This document shows, one piece after another, positions 53,207 to 62,673 of a stretch of DNA of 64,000 nucleotides. Origin of the DNA: Kastovskya adunca ATA6-11-RM4 (GTDB taxonomy: Bacteria; Cyanobacteriota; Cyanobacteriia; Cyanobacteriales; Coleofasciculaceae); assembly GCA_019359445.1 (NCBI GenBank), contig JAHHHJ010000001.1, positions 239,334-303,333 of the forward strand. Reading direction: 5' to 3'. The position numbers and the translations under genes are program-made. Under the pieces are notes generated by a model. It was not told the DNA's origin and did not search any database. It saw nothing but the letters and a program-made list of their open reading frames with translations. The first letter of the stretch is position 1. Every line of letters begins with the position of its first letter.

Positions 53207-54835
53207 ATGTCCACTGAAATTCAAACCGAACTGCAACAAGCTGTTGAACATCGCCGTAATTTTGCGATTATTTCTCACCCCGACGCGGGGAAAACGACCC
53301 TCACCGAAAAACTGCTGCTGTACGGAGGTGCGATTCATGAGGCGGGTGCAGTAAAGTCCCGTAGGGCACAGCGGAAGGCAACCTCCGACTGGATGGCAAT
53401 GGAACAACAAAGGGGAATTTCGATTACCTCGACGGTGTTGCAGTTTAGCTATAAAGACTGTCAGATCAACTTACTGGATACACCAGGACACCAGGATTTT
53501 AGTGAAGATACCTATCGAACCTTAGCCGCCGCCGATAACGCAGTGATGTTAATTGATGTGGCAAAGGGTTTGGAACCGCAGACGCGAAAGTTGTTTGAAG
53601 TCTGTCGGATGCGGGGGCTTCCCATCTTTACTTTTGTTAATAAATTAGACCGTCCCGGACGAGAAGCCATAGACCTGCTAGATGAAATTGAGCAGGAATT
53701 GGGATTACAGACCTATGCCGTGAATTGGCCAATTGGAATAGGCGATCGCTTCAAAGGCGTCTTCAATCGCCGCACCAAGCAAATTCACCTGTTTGAACGT
53801 AGCGCCCACGGTGCGCGGGAAGCGCACGAAACCATTATCGATTTAGGCGATCCTCGGATTGAGGAATTGTTAGAACAAGACCTCTACTACCAGTTAAAAG
53901 AAGACTTAGAAATCATTGAAGGCGTTGGCCCGGAACTAGACTTAGACCTAGTTCAGCAAGGCAAAATGACACCTGTCTTCTTTGGCAGTGCGATGACCAA
54001 CTTCGGGGTGCAACTCTTCCTCAACGCCTTTCTCGACTACGCCCAGAAGCCCGAAGCCCGTAATTCGACAGAAGGAGAAATCCCCCCAACTTACCCAGAG
54101 TTCACCGGATTTGTCTTCAAGCTGCAAGCGAATATGGACCCGAAGCACCGGGATAGAGTAGCATTTGTTCGCGTCTGCACGGGCAAGTTTGAAAAAGATA
54201 TGACCGTAAGTCACGCCCGCACAGGTAAAACAGTGCGATTGGCAAGACCTCAGAAACTTTTTGCCCAAGACCGAGAATCAATCGATGTGGCTTATCCGGG
54301 TGACGTGATTGGTTTGAATAATCCCGGTGTTTTTGCCATTGGCGACACCATCTATAACGGCAAGAAATTGGAGTACGAAGGGATTCCCTGTTTTTCGCCG
54401 GAACTATTTGCTTACCTGAAAAACCCTAATCCTTCCAAGTTCAAGCAATTTCATAAAGGCGTCACCGAGTTGCGGGAAGAAGGGGCAGTGCAGATTATGT
54501 ACTCCGCCGATGAATCCAGACGCGACCCGCTTCTGGCAGCCGTCGGACAACTGCAATTTGAAGTTGTGCAGTTTCGGATGCAAAACGAGTACGGCGTGGA
54601 AACCCTCTTAGAACTCTTGCCCTACAGCGTTGCCCGTTGGGTAGCTGGCGGTTGGGAAGCATTGGAAAAGGTAGGGCGTTTGTTCAACACTGTAACTGTG
54701 AAGGATAACTGGGGACGTCCGGTGTTGCTATTTAAGAATGAATGGAATTTGCAGCAGATAGAATCTGACCATCCAGAGTTGAAGCTAAAGGCAACAGCGC
54801 CCGTAGTTGCGGGTCAAGAACCAGTGTCGTTGTAG
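53207..54835 (+). CDS. prfC: Peptide chain release factor 3 (RF3)
   Basis: GTPase that recycles RF1/RF2 from the ribosome after termination. The 542-residue product has G1 [15 protein letters not shown], switch [19 protein letters not shown]3 [16 protein letters not shown] and G4 NKLDRPGRE. Domains II and III characteristic of RF3 follow ([42 protein letters not shown]). Length is close to the usual 530. It complements prmC, which methylates the factors RF3 releases, but the two genes are 46 kb apart. It has no close co-directional upstream neighbour. Confidence 0.96.
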   Translation: MSTEIQTELQQAVEHRRNFAIISHPDAGKTTLTEKLLLYGGAIHEAGAVKSRRAQRKATSDWMAMEQQRGISITSTVLQFSYKDCQINLLDTPGHQDFSEDTYRTLAAADNAVMLIDVAKGLEPQTRKLFEVCRMRGLPIFTFVNKLDRPGREAIDLLDEIEQELGLQTYAVNWPIGIGDRFKGVFNRRTKQIHLFERSAHGAREAHETIIDLGDPRIEELLEQDLYYQLKEDLEIIEGVGPELDLDLVQQGKMTPVFFGSAMTNFGVQLFLNAFLDYAQKPEARNSTEGEIPPTYPEFTGFVFKLQANMDPKHRDRVAFVRVCTGKFEKDMTVSHARTGKTVRLARPQKLFAQDRESIDVAYPGDVIGLNNPGVFAIGDTIYNGKKLEYEGIPCFSPELFAYLKNPNPSKFKQFHKGVTELREEGAVQIMYSADESRRDPLLAAVGQLQFEVVQFRMQNEYGVETLLELLPYSVARWVAGGWEALEKVGRLFNTVTVKDNWGRPVLLFKNEWNLQQIESDHPELKLKATAPVVAGQEPVSL

Positions 54836-54983
54836 CATCCCATTAATGCTCTTTTTCAGCCGTTGAATAGTTAAGAATTACGATCGCCAATTAACTATCA
54901 ACTCAAAGCGGCTGGTAAATTGCCGATGGCAAACTACCGCAGCAAGGGTATCCTAGAGCAGTTCTAGTGGGAGAACATACATT

Positions 54984-57422
54984 ATGACTTCTGTTCCCAA
55001 TCCGACCCTTGAGGTAGGTTTAGCTGCCCTGGAACGAGGCGATTATGAAAGAGCGATCGCACATTTGCAGGGTGTTTGTGAGACGGAATTGGATGAAGCC
55101 TTAGTTACCCGTGCGTCTGTTGCATTGGTGAGGGCTTACGAAGGCAGTGGGAAGGTAGAAAATGCGATCGCGCTCTTGCAAAGCCTCCAAAACAGTTTTG
55201 ATCCTCAGCTAAGGGAATGGGCAGCAAGTACTCTAGCCAATTTGTCGAGCGCTCCTACAAGGGACGTCACCGGGTTTGTTCCCTTAGATAGCCCGCCTCC
55301 CGCTCAAACAGGATTTGTTGCCTTTGATGGGACGCCGCCTCAAGCAACGACACCAACGAAAGGCTACAAGCGCCTCTCAAATCCACCGACGTCTAAGACT
55401 AAACCGACGCGCCGTGGGGCATCTGAGGTTCAAAAATCCAGTTCTCCCAAGCAACCCGCCTCCCCAAAAGCGACGGGAAAACCTGCCCCGAAAAATTCCA
55501 GCGATGCCGTAGGCGCTTCCCAAAAGGAGCCTCGCCCTTTACTCCCGGTTCCCTACTCTCCCCCACCGACGCCGCACCCTAGTGTCTTCTCCCCTCGTCC
55601 TCGCTGGCGCAATAGCGGACGTGCCGAACGGTGGAAGGCGCTAAAACCTGTTAAGCGCACGCGCCTCTGGCTGATCGAACTGGGTACTGCCATAGCGTTG
55701 TTTTGGGTGCTGCGTTTTGTCCTGCGCTTTTTGATGGGGACAATCAACAATATATTGGTCAGATTGCCCTACTTACAGCCGTTTCAACCCTTTTACCGCG
55801 ACCCTACTCAGGGAATTTTGATTTTCTTTGTCATACTGCTTGTTGCTTCTCCGTGGTTGATGGATGGGCTGTTGCGGCGGTTTTATGGGTTTGAGGCTTT
55901 ACCGCTGACGCAGCTTGCCTCTCGCAGCCCAGAATCAGCAAAGGGAATTCAGCGGTTATGCCGTCAGCGACGTTTACCGTTACCCAAGCTGGGTATTTTA
56001 CCAACGGATGCACCCGTAGCTATGACTTATGGCAATCTCCGTCGCACGGCGCGAATTGTTGTTAGTCAGGGGTTGTTGGAACAACTGGACGATAACGAAA
56101 TTGCGGCGATTTATGCTGGGCAGTTGGGGCATATCCTCCACTGGGATTTTGTGTTGATGTCTGTGGCAACGTTGGTGCTTCAGGTGCCTTACACGATTTA
56201 TTGGCAGGTGGCGCATTGGACAGATCAATTGCCCGATTTGATTGCTAGACGCTTGCCGTCTTATCAGCGCTGGTTACCGCCGATTTTGTTGGCAATTGGG
56301 GGAGCGATCGCCTCTTTGAGTTACGGTATTTTTTGGGTGCTGCGCTTACCCCTGTTATGGTTTTCCAGGGCGAGGCATTATTTTAGCGATCGCCTCGCGG
56401 TAGAAACAACGGGTAACCCCAACGGTTTGACTCGCGCCTTCCTCAAAATTGCCCTCGGCATTGCTGATGATGTTCAACAACAAGGACAAACCAACGCAAT
56501 TTTAGAAGGGTTCGACTTGATGATGCCCGTTGGCTACAAGCAAGCACTGATGCTGGGGAGTCTGCCGCCGCAAACTTATTTTGAGTCACTGTTGCAATGG
56601 GATTGTGCCAACCCCTATCGCAATTGGTTGATTGTAACGGCGACGCATCCTTTAATGGGCGATCGCCTGCATCTTCTCGCCCGTTATGCCCAATACTGGC
56701 AACTTGCACCAGAGCTAGATTTGCCGCCACTTGTCCCGCCGGAACGTAGTAGAGCTGCCTTATTTGCCAAACTGCAAAACAGTTACAAAGCCTTACCGCT
56801 ACCCCAAATGGCACTGCTCTATGGTCTGATTCTGGGGATAGTTCTACGGCTGATTCTTTGGATAATTGGCGGCATTAGCAGTGTCTTCGGATTCTGGCGA
56901 TTGATTTGGTTGTACAACGCCGATCTTTTTCTCAATCCTTGTATGCTGATTGCCTTTAGCCTCAGTATCTTTTTCTATATCAACGGCTATTTCCCCGACA
57001 TCAAACCGCCTAAACTCCAAACGGAACCCCATCTCAAAGACTTACTCACTAATTCAACTGCTCTTCCTCCTGATAGTTTGCCGATTCAGATTACGGGCAA
57101 ACTCTTAGGGCGTCCCGGTTTACTGAATTGGCTGGGGCAGGATTTAATTTTGCAAACCTCGACAGGCTTAGTCAAACTTCACTACTTCTCCATTTTGGGG
57201 CCAGTGGGAAACCTTTTGCCCAAAGCGATTCGTCCTAGCGATTTAGTCAATCAGCAAGTGACAGCCTCTGGTTGGTTCCGTCGTGGCGTTACCCCTTGGA
57301 TGGACTTGGATGCTCTACGCACTCCCAACAATCAAGAATGTCGTGGTAACTATCCCCTCTGGCTAACGATTCTTGCTGTCTTGGCTGCGATTTGGGGTGC
57401 CTATTTGATTTGGCAGGTTTAG
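54984..57422 (+). CDS. M48-like membrane protein lacking the zinc-binding motif
   Basis: An 812-residue protein. Residues 1-85 resemble a short TPR-type helical region (LAALERGDYERAIAHLQG). A Pro/Ser/Lys-rich linker (about 100-215) follows, then membrane segments and an M48/HtpX-like domain from about 300 to 560. The canonical HExxH reads IYAGQLGHILHWD, so both the first His and the catalytic Glu are lost. The distal Glu ligand region reads RARHYFSDRLAVE with His in place of Glu. It should be an inactive protease-like protein. The C-terminal 200 residues hold further membrane segments and a beta region (QITGKLLGRPGLLNWLGQDLIL). Function unknown. Confidence 0.75.
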   Translation: MTSVPNPTLEVGLAALERGDYERAIAHLQGVCETELDEALVTRASVALVRAYEGSGKVENAIALLQSLQNSFDPQLREWAASTLANLSSAPTRDVTGFVPLDSPPPAQTGFVAFDGTPPQATTPTKGYKRLSNPPTSKTKPTRRGASEVQKSSSPKQPASPKATGKPAPKNSSDAVGASQKEPRPLLPVPYSPPPTPHPSVFSPRPRWRNSGRAERWKALKPVKRTRLWLIELGTAIALFWVLRFVLRFLMGTINNILVRLPYLQPFQPFYRDPTQGILIFFVILLVASPWLMDGLLRRFYGFEALPLTQLASRSPESAKGIQRLCRQRRLPLPKLGILPTDAPVAMTYGNLRRTARIVVSQGLLEQLDDNEIAAIYAGQLGHILHWDFVLMSVATLVLQVPYTIYWQVAHWTDQLPDLIARRLPSYQRWLPPILLAIGGAIASLSYGIFWVLRLPLLWFSRARHYFSDRLAVETTGNPNGLTRAFLKIALGIADDVQQQGQTNAILEGFDLMMPVGYKQALMLGSLPPQTYFESLLQWDCANPYRNWLIVTATHPLMGDRLHLLARYAQYWQLAPELDLPPLVPPERSRAALFAKLQNSYKALPLPQMALLYGLILGIVLRLILWIIGGISSVFGFWRLIWLYNADLFLNPCMLIAFSLSIFFYINGYFPDIKPPKLQTEPHLKDLLTNSTALPPDSLPIQITGKLLGRPGLLNWLGQDLILQTSTGLVKLHYFSILGPVGNLLPKAIRPSDLVNQQVTASGWFRRGVTPWMDLDALRTPNNQECRGNYPLWLTILAVLAAIWGAYLIWQV

Positions 57423-57481
57423 CTACTCGCCTTCAATCATCACAATAGATACAGAAGGGTTATCAAATAGGGATTGGTGTC

Positions 57482-58405
57482 ATGACAACGGAAAAAAAGA
57501 CAGAAGCGCTTGCCCAGACGACAGCCGTTGTGGACTGGAACCCCCCCATGCCACCCACTGACCTAATTTTTGATGATGGAGAACCGTTGGAAAGCAATCG
57601 CCACCGCCTTGCGATGAACGTCCTAATCCGGTCGATGCTAATCGCCTTTGCCGATCGCGAGGACTACTTTGCAGGAGGCAATATGTTCATCTACTACAGC
57701 AGCACTCAGGCACGGAACCGGGACTTCCGGGGGCCAGATTTTTTTGCCGTTTTGAATGTAGATGGCAGAACCGATCGCCAAGGTTGGGTTGTGTGGGAGG
57801 AGAATGGTCGTTACCCTGATGCGATCGTGGAACTAATGTCACCGTCTACAGCCGCCGTGGATACGGGTGCTAAAAAAGACATCTACGGGCAGATTTTCCG
57901 CACCCCAGATTACTTTGTGTTCGATCCGTTTGACCCAAATTCTTTACAAGGGTGGCATCTGGAGGCGGGTAGGGGTTATCAGCCGCTAATCCCCAATGAG
58001 CAGGGGTGGTTATGGTGTCAGAGTCTGGGTTTATGGCTGGGAACTTGGCAAGGAACGATTGAGCGAGAGACGGCTATTTGGTTGCGATTTTATGATGAGG
58101 CAGGCAATCTGGTATTACTGCCAGAAGAAGCGGAACGTCAACGAGCGGACTCGGAACGTCAACGAGCGGACTCGGAACGTCAACGAGCGGACTCGGAACG
58201 TCAACGCGCTGATGCGGCGCAACAGCAAGGATTGCAGCAAGGTGCGCTGCGGCAGTTGTTGCGTTTGCTCGCTACTCGCTTTGGGACGATACCCGTGGAT
58301 GTGGAGTTAAGCTTGCAGGCACGCGATGTCAATCAATTGGAAGATTTGGTGGAGGTAGCTCTTGCAGTGGATTCTTTGGAGCAATTCGTCAACCATTTGT
58401 CTTGA
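57482..58405 (+). CDS. Uma2 family endonuclease-like protein (DUF820)
   Basis: A 307-residue protein of the PD-(D/E)XK restriction-endonuclease-like fold, one of many Uma2 paralogues in cyanobacterial genomes. The core shows FRGPDFFAVLNVD (Asp), WVVWEENGRYPDAIVELMSPSTAAVDTGAKKDIY (E...x...S, K) and YFVFDPFDP. After residue 215 it carries four imperfect copies of the heptapeptide SERQRAD (encoded by a 21-bp DNA repeat) and a helical tail (QQGALRQLLRLLATRFG). The tail type is common for Uma2 proteins. Its biological target is unknown. It follows the M48-like gene by 60 bp. Confidence 0.85.
   Translation: MTTEKKTEALAQTTAVVDWNPPMPPTDLIFDDGEPLESNRHRLAMNVLIRSMLIAFADREDYFAGGNMFIYYSSTQARNRDFRGPDFFAVLNVDGRTDRQGWVVWEENGRYPDAIVELMSPSTAAVDTGAKKDIYGQIFRTPDYFVFDPFDPNSLQGWHLEAGRGYQPLIPNEQGWLWCQSLGLWLGTWQGTIERETAIWLRFYDEAGNLVLLPEEAERQRADSERQRADSERQRADSERQRADAAQQQGLQQGALRQLLRLLATRFGTIPVDVELSLQARDVNQLEDLVEVALAVDSLEQFVNHLS
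58131..58214. repeat. 21-bp tandem repeat in the Uma2 gene
   Basis: The unit CGGAACGTCAACGAGCGGAC starts at 58131, 58152 and 58173 with no change and at 58194 with several changes. The copy number encodes the SERQRAD heptads and can change by slippage without frame loss. Confidence 0.9.
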
Positions 58406-58547
58406 ACGTTCCTTGGCGGTTGAGGGCGACTCCCCTCAACGTGGCGATCGCAAAATTTGGTACAAATCCTTAAGCAAAATTGAGATTTTCAACGGTCACA
58501 GTAGGCGGCTGTTGCTCTGTAGCACCAACTGGCATCTACAATAGTTA

Positions 58548-61500
58548 ATGATGAAAAACACTGCTCACCGTCGCTGGCTAGAAATTGCAGAATACGTCTC
58601 TGTGGCGGGTTCTGTCGTTGGGAGTGCGATCGCGATCGCGACTCAACAACTCGCCTATGCTGCGACTCCCCTAACTCTTGGTTTGGCGTTAAATTTGGCA
58701 AATCGTCGCCTGCAATCCCAAGCTCTGACTGAGCGAGCTAGGGCAATGTATGGTGAGGTTAGCTCTCGGTTGTCGGAAGATCAACAGAAATTGGGCAGTG
58801 AAATTCAATCTCTACGCCAGGAATTCGCTGCCTTACCACCGCCTCCAGAACCTGTTAACCTGATTCCCATTCATCAAGAGCTAGAGCAGCTTAAAAGCGA
58901 TTACGTCGCGATACATCAGACATTAGGAAGTTTTTCCCCCAATGCCAGAGTCGATAGCTTAGATCGCTCTTTGACAGCGCTAACACAGCAGGTTACTCAA
59001 CTTCCTCCACCGTTTGACCCGAGCTGGCTATTGCAGAACCTGGAAGACTTACGGGTAACAATCACTCAGACTGAACAGTTAGCCCAAGAGAAAGCGAGTA
59101 AACAGGAGCTACAGCAGCAAATAGAAGACGTACGGGTAACAATCAGTCAGGCTGAAGAGTTAGCCCAAGAGAAAGCGAGTAAACAGGAGCTACAGCAGCG
59201 AGATGAGGAAATTCAACGACTCAACGCTGCACAACAGTCGTTATCTGAGCAATTTAATCATCGCTCAGAACCGACGGAGATTGAGCGGTTAACCGATCTA
59301 ACTCAGGCTCTATCAGAACGGCTGGATCATCTCCCCGTTCCGCCGCCAGAATTTAACCCCGCACCGTTACTGCAACAGCTTGAAGATTTGAGATCGGCGA
59401 TCGCCCAAATCGAACAAGCCACAACAGCAGGTGCAACGAAACAAGAGCTAGAACAGCTAACCCAAGAGCTTCAAGAACTGTACGAGCGAGAACAGTCTTT
59501 AGACGAGCAGTTCCAGAATCGCCCAGAGCCACAGGAAATTCAAAGTTTGAGGGAGGAGGCTCGCTCTCTATCAAAGCGACTAGATACCTTCCCGGCTCCT
59601 CCACCTGCGTTTGATCCTGCACCGTTACTACAAGAATTCGAGCAACTGAGAGCCGCGATCGCCCAAGTTGAACAAGCGACAACGGAACGTGCAACCCAAC
59701 GAGAGTTGGCTCAACTACATGGGGCGATCGCCCAAATCGAGCAAGCCCTGATGGAAGGGGCGTCCAAACAAGAACTGGAAGGAATTAAAGCAGAAGTCAG
59801 ACAGTTACAGGCTCAAGAGCAGTCTTTCGTTGAGCAGTTTAGCGATTACTTTGAACCCCAAGAACTTGAGCGATTAACCCACCTGACTAACTCCCTGTCT
59901 GAGCGATTAGACGCCGTAACAACGACTTCGGGATTTAACCCCACACCGTTACGGAATGAACTGCAGGCGGGATTAGGAGATTTACAGCAGGAGTTCTCCG
60001 AGGAAATTCAGCGGCTACGGGAGCAACTGGAAACAGTACCTGCGGCTTCGGGAGACTTTAACCCCACCCCGTTACGAAATGAACTGCAGGCGGGATTAGG
60101 AGATTTACAACAGCAGTTCTCCGAGGAAATTCAACGACTACGGGAGCAACTGGAAACAGTACCTGCGGCTTCGGGAGACTTTAACCCTACCCCGTTACGG
60201 AATGAACTACGGGCGGGATTAAGAGATTTACAACAGGAGTTCTCCGAAGAAATTCAGCGACTACGGGAGCGGCTGGAAACCTTACCTTTACCCAGCGAAC
60301 TAGCAGACTTGAGAGAAATCAGGGAAGCGATCGCTCAACAGCAAGACGACTTCACCTTACCAAGGGAGAGTGGCTCCCTAGAACTGGTACAGCAGCAGCT
60401 TGCAGAACTTTCGGGGTTGGCGGCGAAGTTAGATCAAAGAACATTACAACTTCGAGACCGCTTCAAACATATTGGGGGAATGCAGCAGGAGTTTGAGAGC
60501 TGGCGATCGCGAATCAAAAACATCTTAACTCCTGAAGATTTAGAAGCCGCACTGCAAGAGCAACGGCGTGAACTACTAGCTCAAATCAGCGAACTTCAAG
60601 ACCGCTTCATCGCACCTGGAGAAACGACAGATAACTCAGATCAGCTACAGGAGCTAGAAGCCAGAATTGAGGAGCTTGATGCTACCTTACGGCATCGCAC
60701 GTCCCAACTCCAAGCCCGGATTAGGGAGCTAACGGCGATGCAGGAGGAGTTTGAGCAAGTGCGTGCAGCCGCCAGTGATTCCGCTCCCGAAACCTTAGAA
60801 GCCGCACTACAAGAGCAGCGCCGTGAGGTGATGGCTCAGCTAGAGCAAGAATTTGCGGCGATGCAGGAGCAACTTGATGAGTTACACGCCTCCGCCAATA
60901 ACTCTTCCATGTCCGAAACCTTAGAAGCCGCACTGCAAGAGCAGCGCCGCGAGGTGATGGCTCAGCTAGAGCAAGAATTTGCAGCGATGCAGGAGCAACT
61001 TGATGAGTTACACGCCTCCGCCAGCAACTCTTCCACGTCCGAAACTTTAGACGCCGCACTGCAAGAGCAGCGCCGTGAGGTGATGAGTCAGTTAGAGCAA
61101 GAACTTGCGGCTACGCAAGCGCAGCTTGATGAACTCAATAAATTGGCAACTATCTCCTCAAATCGCGAAGTGTTAGAAATGGCTTTGCAACAGCAGCGTC
61201 TTGAGCTGATGGGTGAGGTAGAAAGCTCTGTTGAGCAGCGGGTAAACGAACTCAACCAACTCCTGACTGAAACTCGACCGGATTATAAGTATGATTTACT
61301 ATTTGACCGCGCCTCTGGTCGTCGCTGGTTGCTCACGGCGGCGTCGAATGCTAAAACGCGGCTGATTCTGATTTCCCCCTGGTTGACGTGGGGAATTGAC
61401 TGGAATGATTATGAGCTGCTGGACTATTTAGAAGCGCTGTTAGAAGACCCCAACGTTTTAATTGATATTGGCTGGGGTTCTCGTCAAGACGTTGAGATTG

Positions 61501-61820
61501 CGCTGAGGCGTTTCAAAACAGGTTCTCTTCGCGATCGCTTGCGAGCCAATAAGCGCTATAGAAATTTAGAGTATTTAGAAGAGTTGGAAGAAGACTACCC
61601 CGACCAATTCCGGCTGAAGATTTTGGGGACGCAGGAAAATTACATAGTGTGCGATCGCACGTTTGCTGTCATTGGGACTCACCACTTCCTTTCCACAGGC
61701 GACCAAGCTTCCGTGCGAGAGTTAGGACTGCGAACCACAGACCCCCGTCTGATTGATGAATTAATTCAACGCTTTGATAATTCCCAAGACTTGGAAGACC
61801 TAATCGAGCAAGAGTACTAA
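58548..61820 (+). CDS. Large membrane-anchored coiled-coil protein with C-terminal PLD-like domain
   Basis: A 1090-residue protein. Residues about 12-50 form one or two membrane segments (YVSVAGSVVGSAIAIATQQL, TPLTLGLALNLA). Residues 60-910 are a continuous charged coiled coil built of internal repeats. DNA-level repeats include 81-bp units near 59043-59205, three 123-bp units at 59930-60290 and three 126-bp units at 60786-61160. The C-terminal 180 residues resemble a phospholipase-D-like domain: LLTAASNAKTRLILISPWLT, then NYIVCDRTFAVIGTHHFLS. The HKD motif is incomplete (no clear HxK). The fold assignment is by pattern only. It could be a scaffold or an immune effector. Confidence 0.7.
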   Translation: MMKNTAHRRWLEIAEYVSVAGSVVGSAIAIATQQLAYAATPLTLGLALNLANRRLQSQALTERARAMYGEVSSRLSEDQQKLGSEIQSLRQEFAALPPPPEPVNLIPIHQELEQLKSDYVAIHQTLGSFSPNARVDSLDRSLTALTQQVTQLPPPFDPSWLLQNLEDLRVTITQTEQLAQEKASKQELQQQIEDVRVTISQAEELAQEKASKQELQQRDEEIQRLNAAQQSLSEQFNHRSEPTEIERLTDLTQALSERLDHLPVPPPEFNPAPLLQQLEDLRSAIAQIEQATTAGATKQELEQLTQELQELYEREQSLDEQFQNRPEPQEIQSLREEARSLSKRLDTFPAPPPAFDPAPLLQEFEQLRAAIAQVEQATTERATQRELAQLHGAIAQIEQALMEGASKQELEGIKAEVRQLQAQEQSFVEQFSDYFEPQELERLTHLTNSLSERLDAVTTTSGFNPTPLRNELQAGLGDLQQEFSEEIQRLREQLETVPAASGDFNPTPLRNELQAGLGDLQQQFSEEIQRLREQLETVPAASGDFNPTPLRNELRAGLRDLQQEFSEEIQRLRERLETLPLPSELADLREIREAIAQQQDDFTLPRESGSLELVQQQLAELSGLAAKLDQRTLQLRDRFKHIGGMQQEFESWRSRIKNILTPEDLEAALQEQRRELLAQISELQDRFIAPGETTDNSDQLQELEARIEELDATLRHRTSQLQARIRELTAMQEEFEQVRAAASDSAPETLEAALQEQRREVMAQLEQEFAAMQEQLDELHASANNSSMSETLEAALQEQRREVMAQLEQEFAAMQEQLDELHASASNSSTSETLDAALQEQRREVMSQLEQELAATQAQLDELNKLATISSNREVLEMALQQQRLELMGEVESSVEQRVNELNQLLTETRPDYKYDLLFDRASGRRWLLTAASNAKTRLILISPWLTWGIDWNDYELLDYLEALLEDPNVLIDIGWGSRQDVEIALRRFKTGSLRDRLRANKRYRNLEYLEELEEDYPDQFRLKILGTQENYIVCDRTFAVIGTHHFLSTGDQASVRELGLRTTDPRLIDELIQRFDNSQDLEDLIEQEY
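59930..61160. repeat. Tandem repeats within the coiled-coil gene
   Basis: Three 123-bp units (41 codons) begin with TTTAACCCCACCCCGTTACG at about 59935, 60057 and 60180. Three 126-bp units (42 codons) carry GAAACCTTAGAAGCCGCACT at about 60789, 60915 and 61041. Both periods are multiples of three and near whole numbers of heptads, so the coiled coil grows without breaking frame. Confidence 0.85.
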
Positions 61821-61867
61821 GTCGGCTAAAATTCCCTCTTTCGGAAAGTCCTACTCTGCAACAGTAA

Positions 61868-61893
61868 GCCTGATATAGAAACCTACATCAGGC
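61868..61893. terminator. Hairpin between convergent genes
   Basis: GCCTGAT (61868-61874) and ATCAGGC (61887-61893) pair fully, with TAG/CTA continuing inside. It lies between the stop of the coiled-coil gene and that of the small gene at 61901, so it may terminate both. Confidence 0.6.
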
Positions 61894-61900
61894 GTCTTGT

Positions 61901-62128
61901 CTAAACAGATTCAAAGCTACCCGTGAAGCCATCTAGAGTCATGCACTCTTCTATAAAATCTTCGGTGTCGCTAACGCTTTCGAGCTGGAATTCCATAAGC
62001 CGCTGATTGTCACCCATGGTTTTTTTAGAAGCCATTGGGATAGCTGAGTATTTATCAGCGATCGCTTTAAACTCTGTGGCATAGTTGCGCCAACCTTCAG
62101 CAGAACATTGGATAGTCACTCGCCACAT
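61901..62128 (-). CDS. Small conserved hypothetical protein
   Basis: A 75-residue soluble protein starting MWRVTIQCSAEGWRNYATEF. It contains a mixed beta-alpha pattern with IADKYSAIPMASKKTMGDNQ, then FQLESVSDTEDFIEECMTLD. The reading frame is compact, and its end lies 8 bp beyond a terminator hairpin, which suggests a real gene. I do not recognise a family. It may be a small ferredoxin-like-fold protein judging from strand-helix order, but this is a guess. Confidence 0.55.
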   Translation of the reverse strand: MWRVTIQCSAEGWRNYATEFKAIADKYSAIPMASKKTMGDNQRLMEFQLESVSDTEDFIEECMTLDGFTGSFESV

Positions 62129-62274
62129 AAAATTGAAGCTCCCGTTACGTTCAGTTGATCAGCAGTCCGGAAACCATTGTGTCACGATTGGGGGAATGCA
62201 TCTCTTATGGATAGGGCTTACGCAAAGGTAAGTGAGTGCTGAATCTTCAACTCACCGACTCAGCACTTTGTATA

Positions 62275-62673
62275 CTACCTTCTAGCCGCGATCGCCAATT
62301 TTGCCCCCTCAACCTGACGCAAGCGATCCATCACACTCACGACTCGACCGTGATCGACTTTTTCATCAGCATTGACAATCACAAGGGCTTCTGAGTTCGG
62401 AACCACAAGAGAACGTACCGCATCTTCAAGAGCTTCTAGCTCAATAGGATTACGGTTGAGCGCCAGGTCTCCATCTGGTTCAATCGTCACTGTAATTTGC
62501 GTACTGGGCTGAGCTTTTGCTGTCGCAGCACTGGGCAAATTTACAGGTAGCCCTTCTGAGCGAGTTAAATACAGCGTCGAAATGATGAAAAACGCCAAAA
62601 TTGAGAAAATCACATCGATCATCGGCACGATGTTGATTTCCATTGGTTTGTCTGACTCATCGGGAAGCCGCAT
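62275..62673 (-). CDS. exbD: ExbD/TolR family biopolymer transport protein
   Basis: Membrane partner of ExbB in the proton-driven energy-transducing complex for TonB or Tol. ATG at 62673 (MRLPDESDKPMEINIVPMID) has GGGAGAG 6 bp upstream and is chosen over 62694. One N-terminal membrane segment follows (VIFSILAFFIISTLYL), with the conserved Asp of PMIDVIF. A periplasmic domain ends in IVNADEKVDHGRVVSVMDRLRQVEGAKLAIAARR. Length, 132 residues, fits. The gene overlaps the end of exbB by 17 bp, which indicates translational coupling. TonB itself is not in the window. Confidence 0.93.
   Translation of the reverse strand: MRLPDESDKPMEINIVPMIDVIFSILAFFIISTLYLTRSEGLPVNLPSAATAKAQPSTQITVTIEPDGDLALNRNPIELEALEDAVRSLVVPNSEALVIVNADEKVDHGRVVSVMDRLRQVEGAKLAIAARR

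Noticed and set aside
60721..61059. Antisense frame of 112 codons inside the coiled-coil gene
   Set aside because: It only mirrors the 126-bp tandem repeat of the sense gene.
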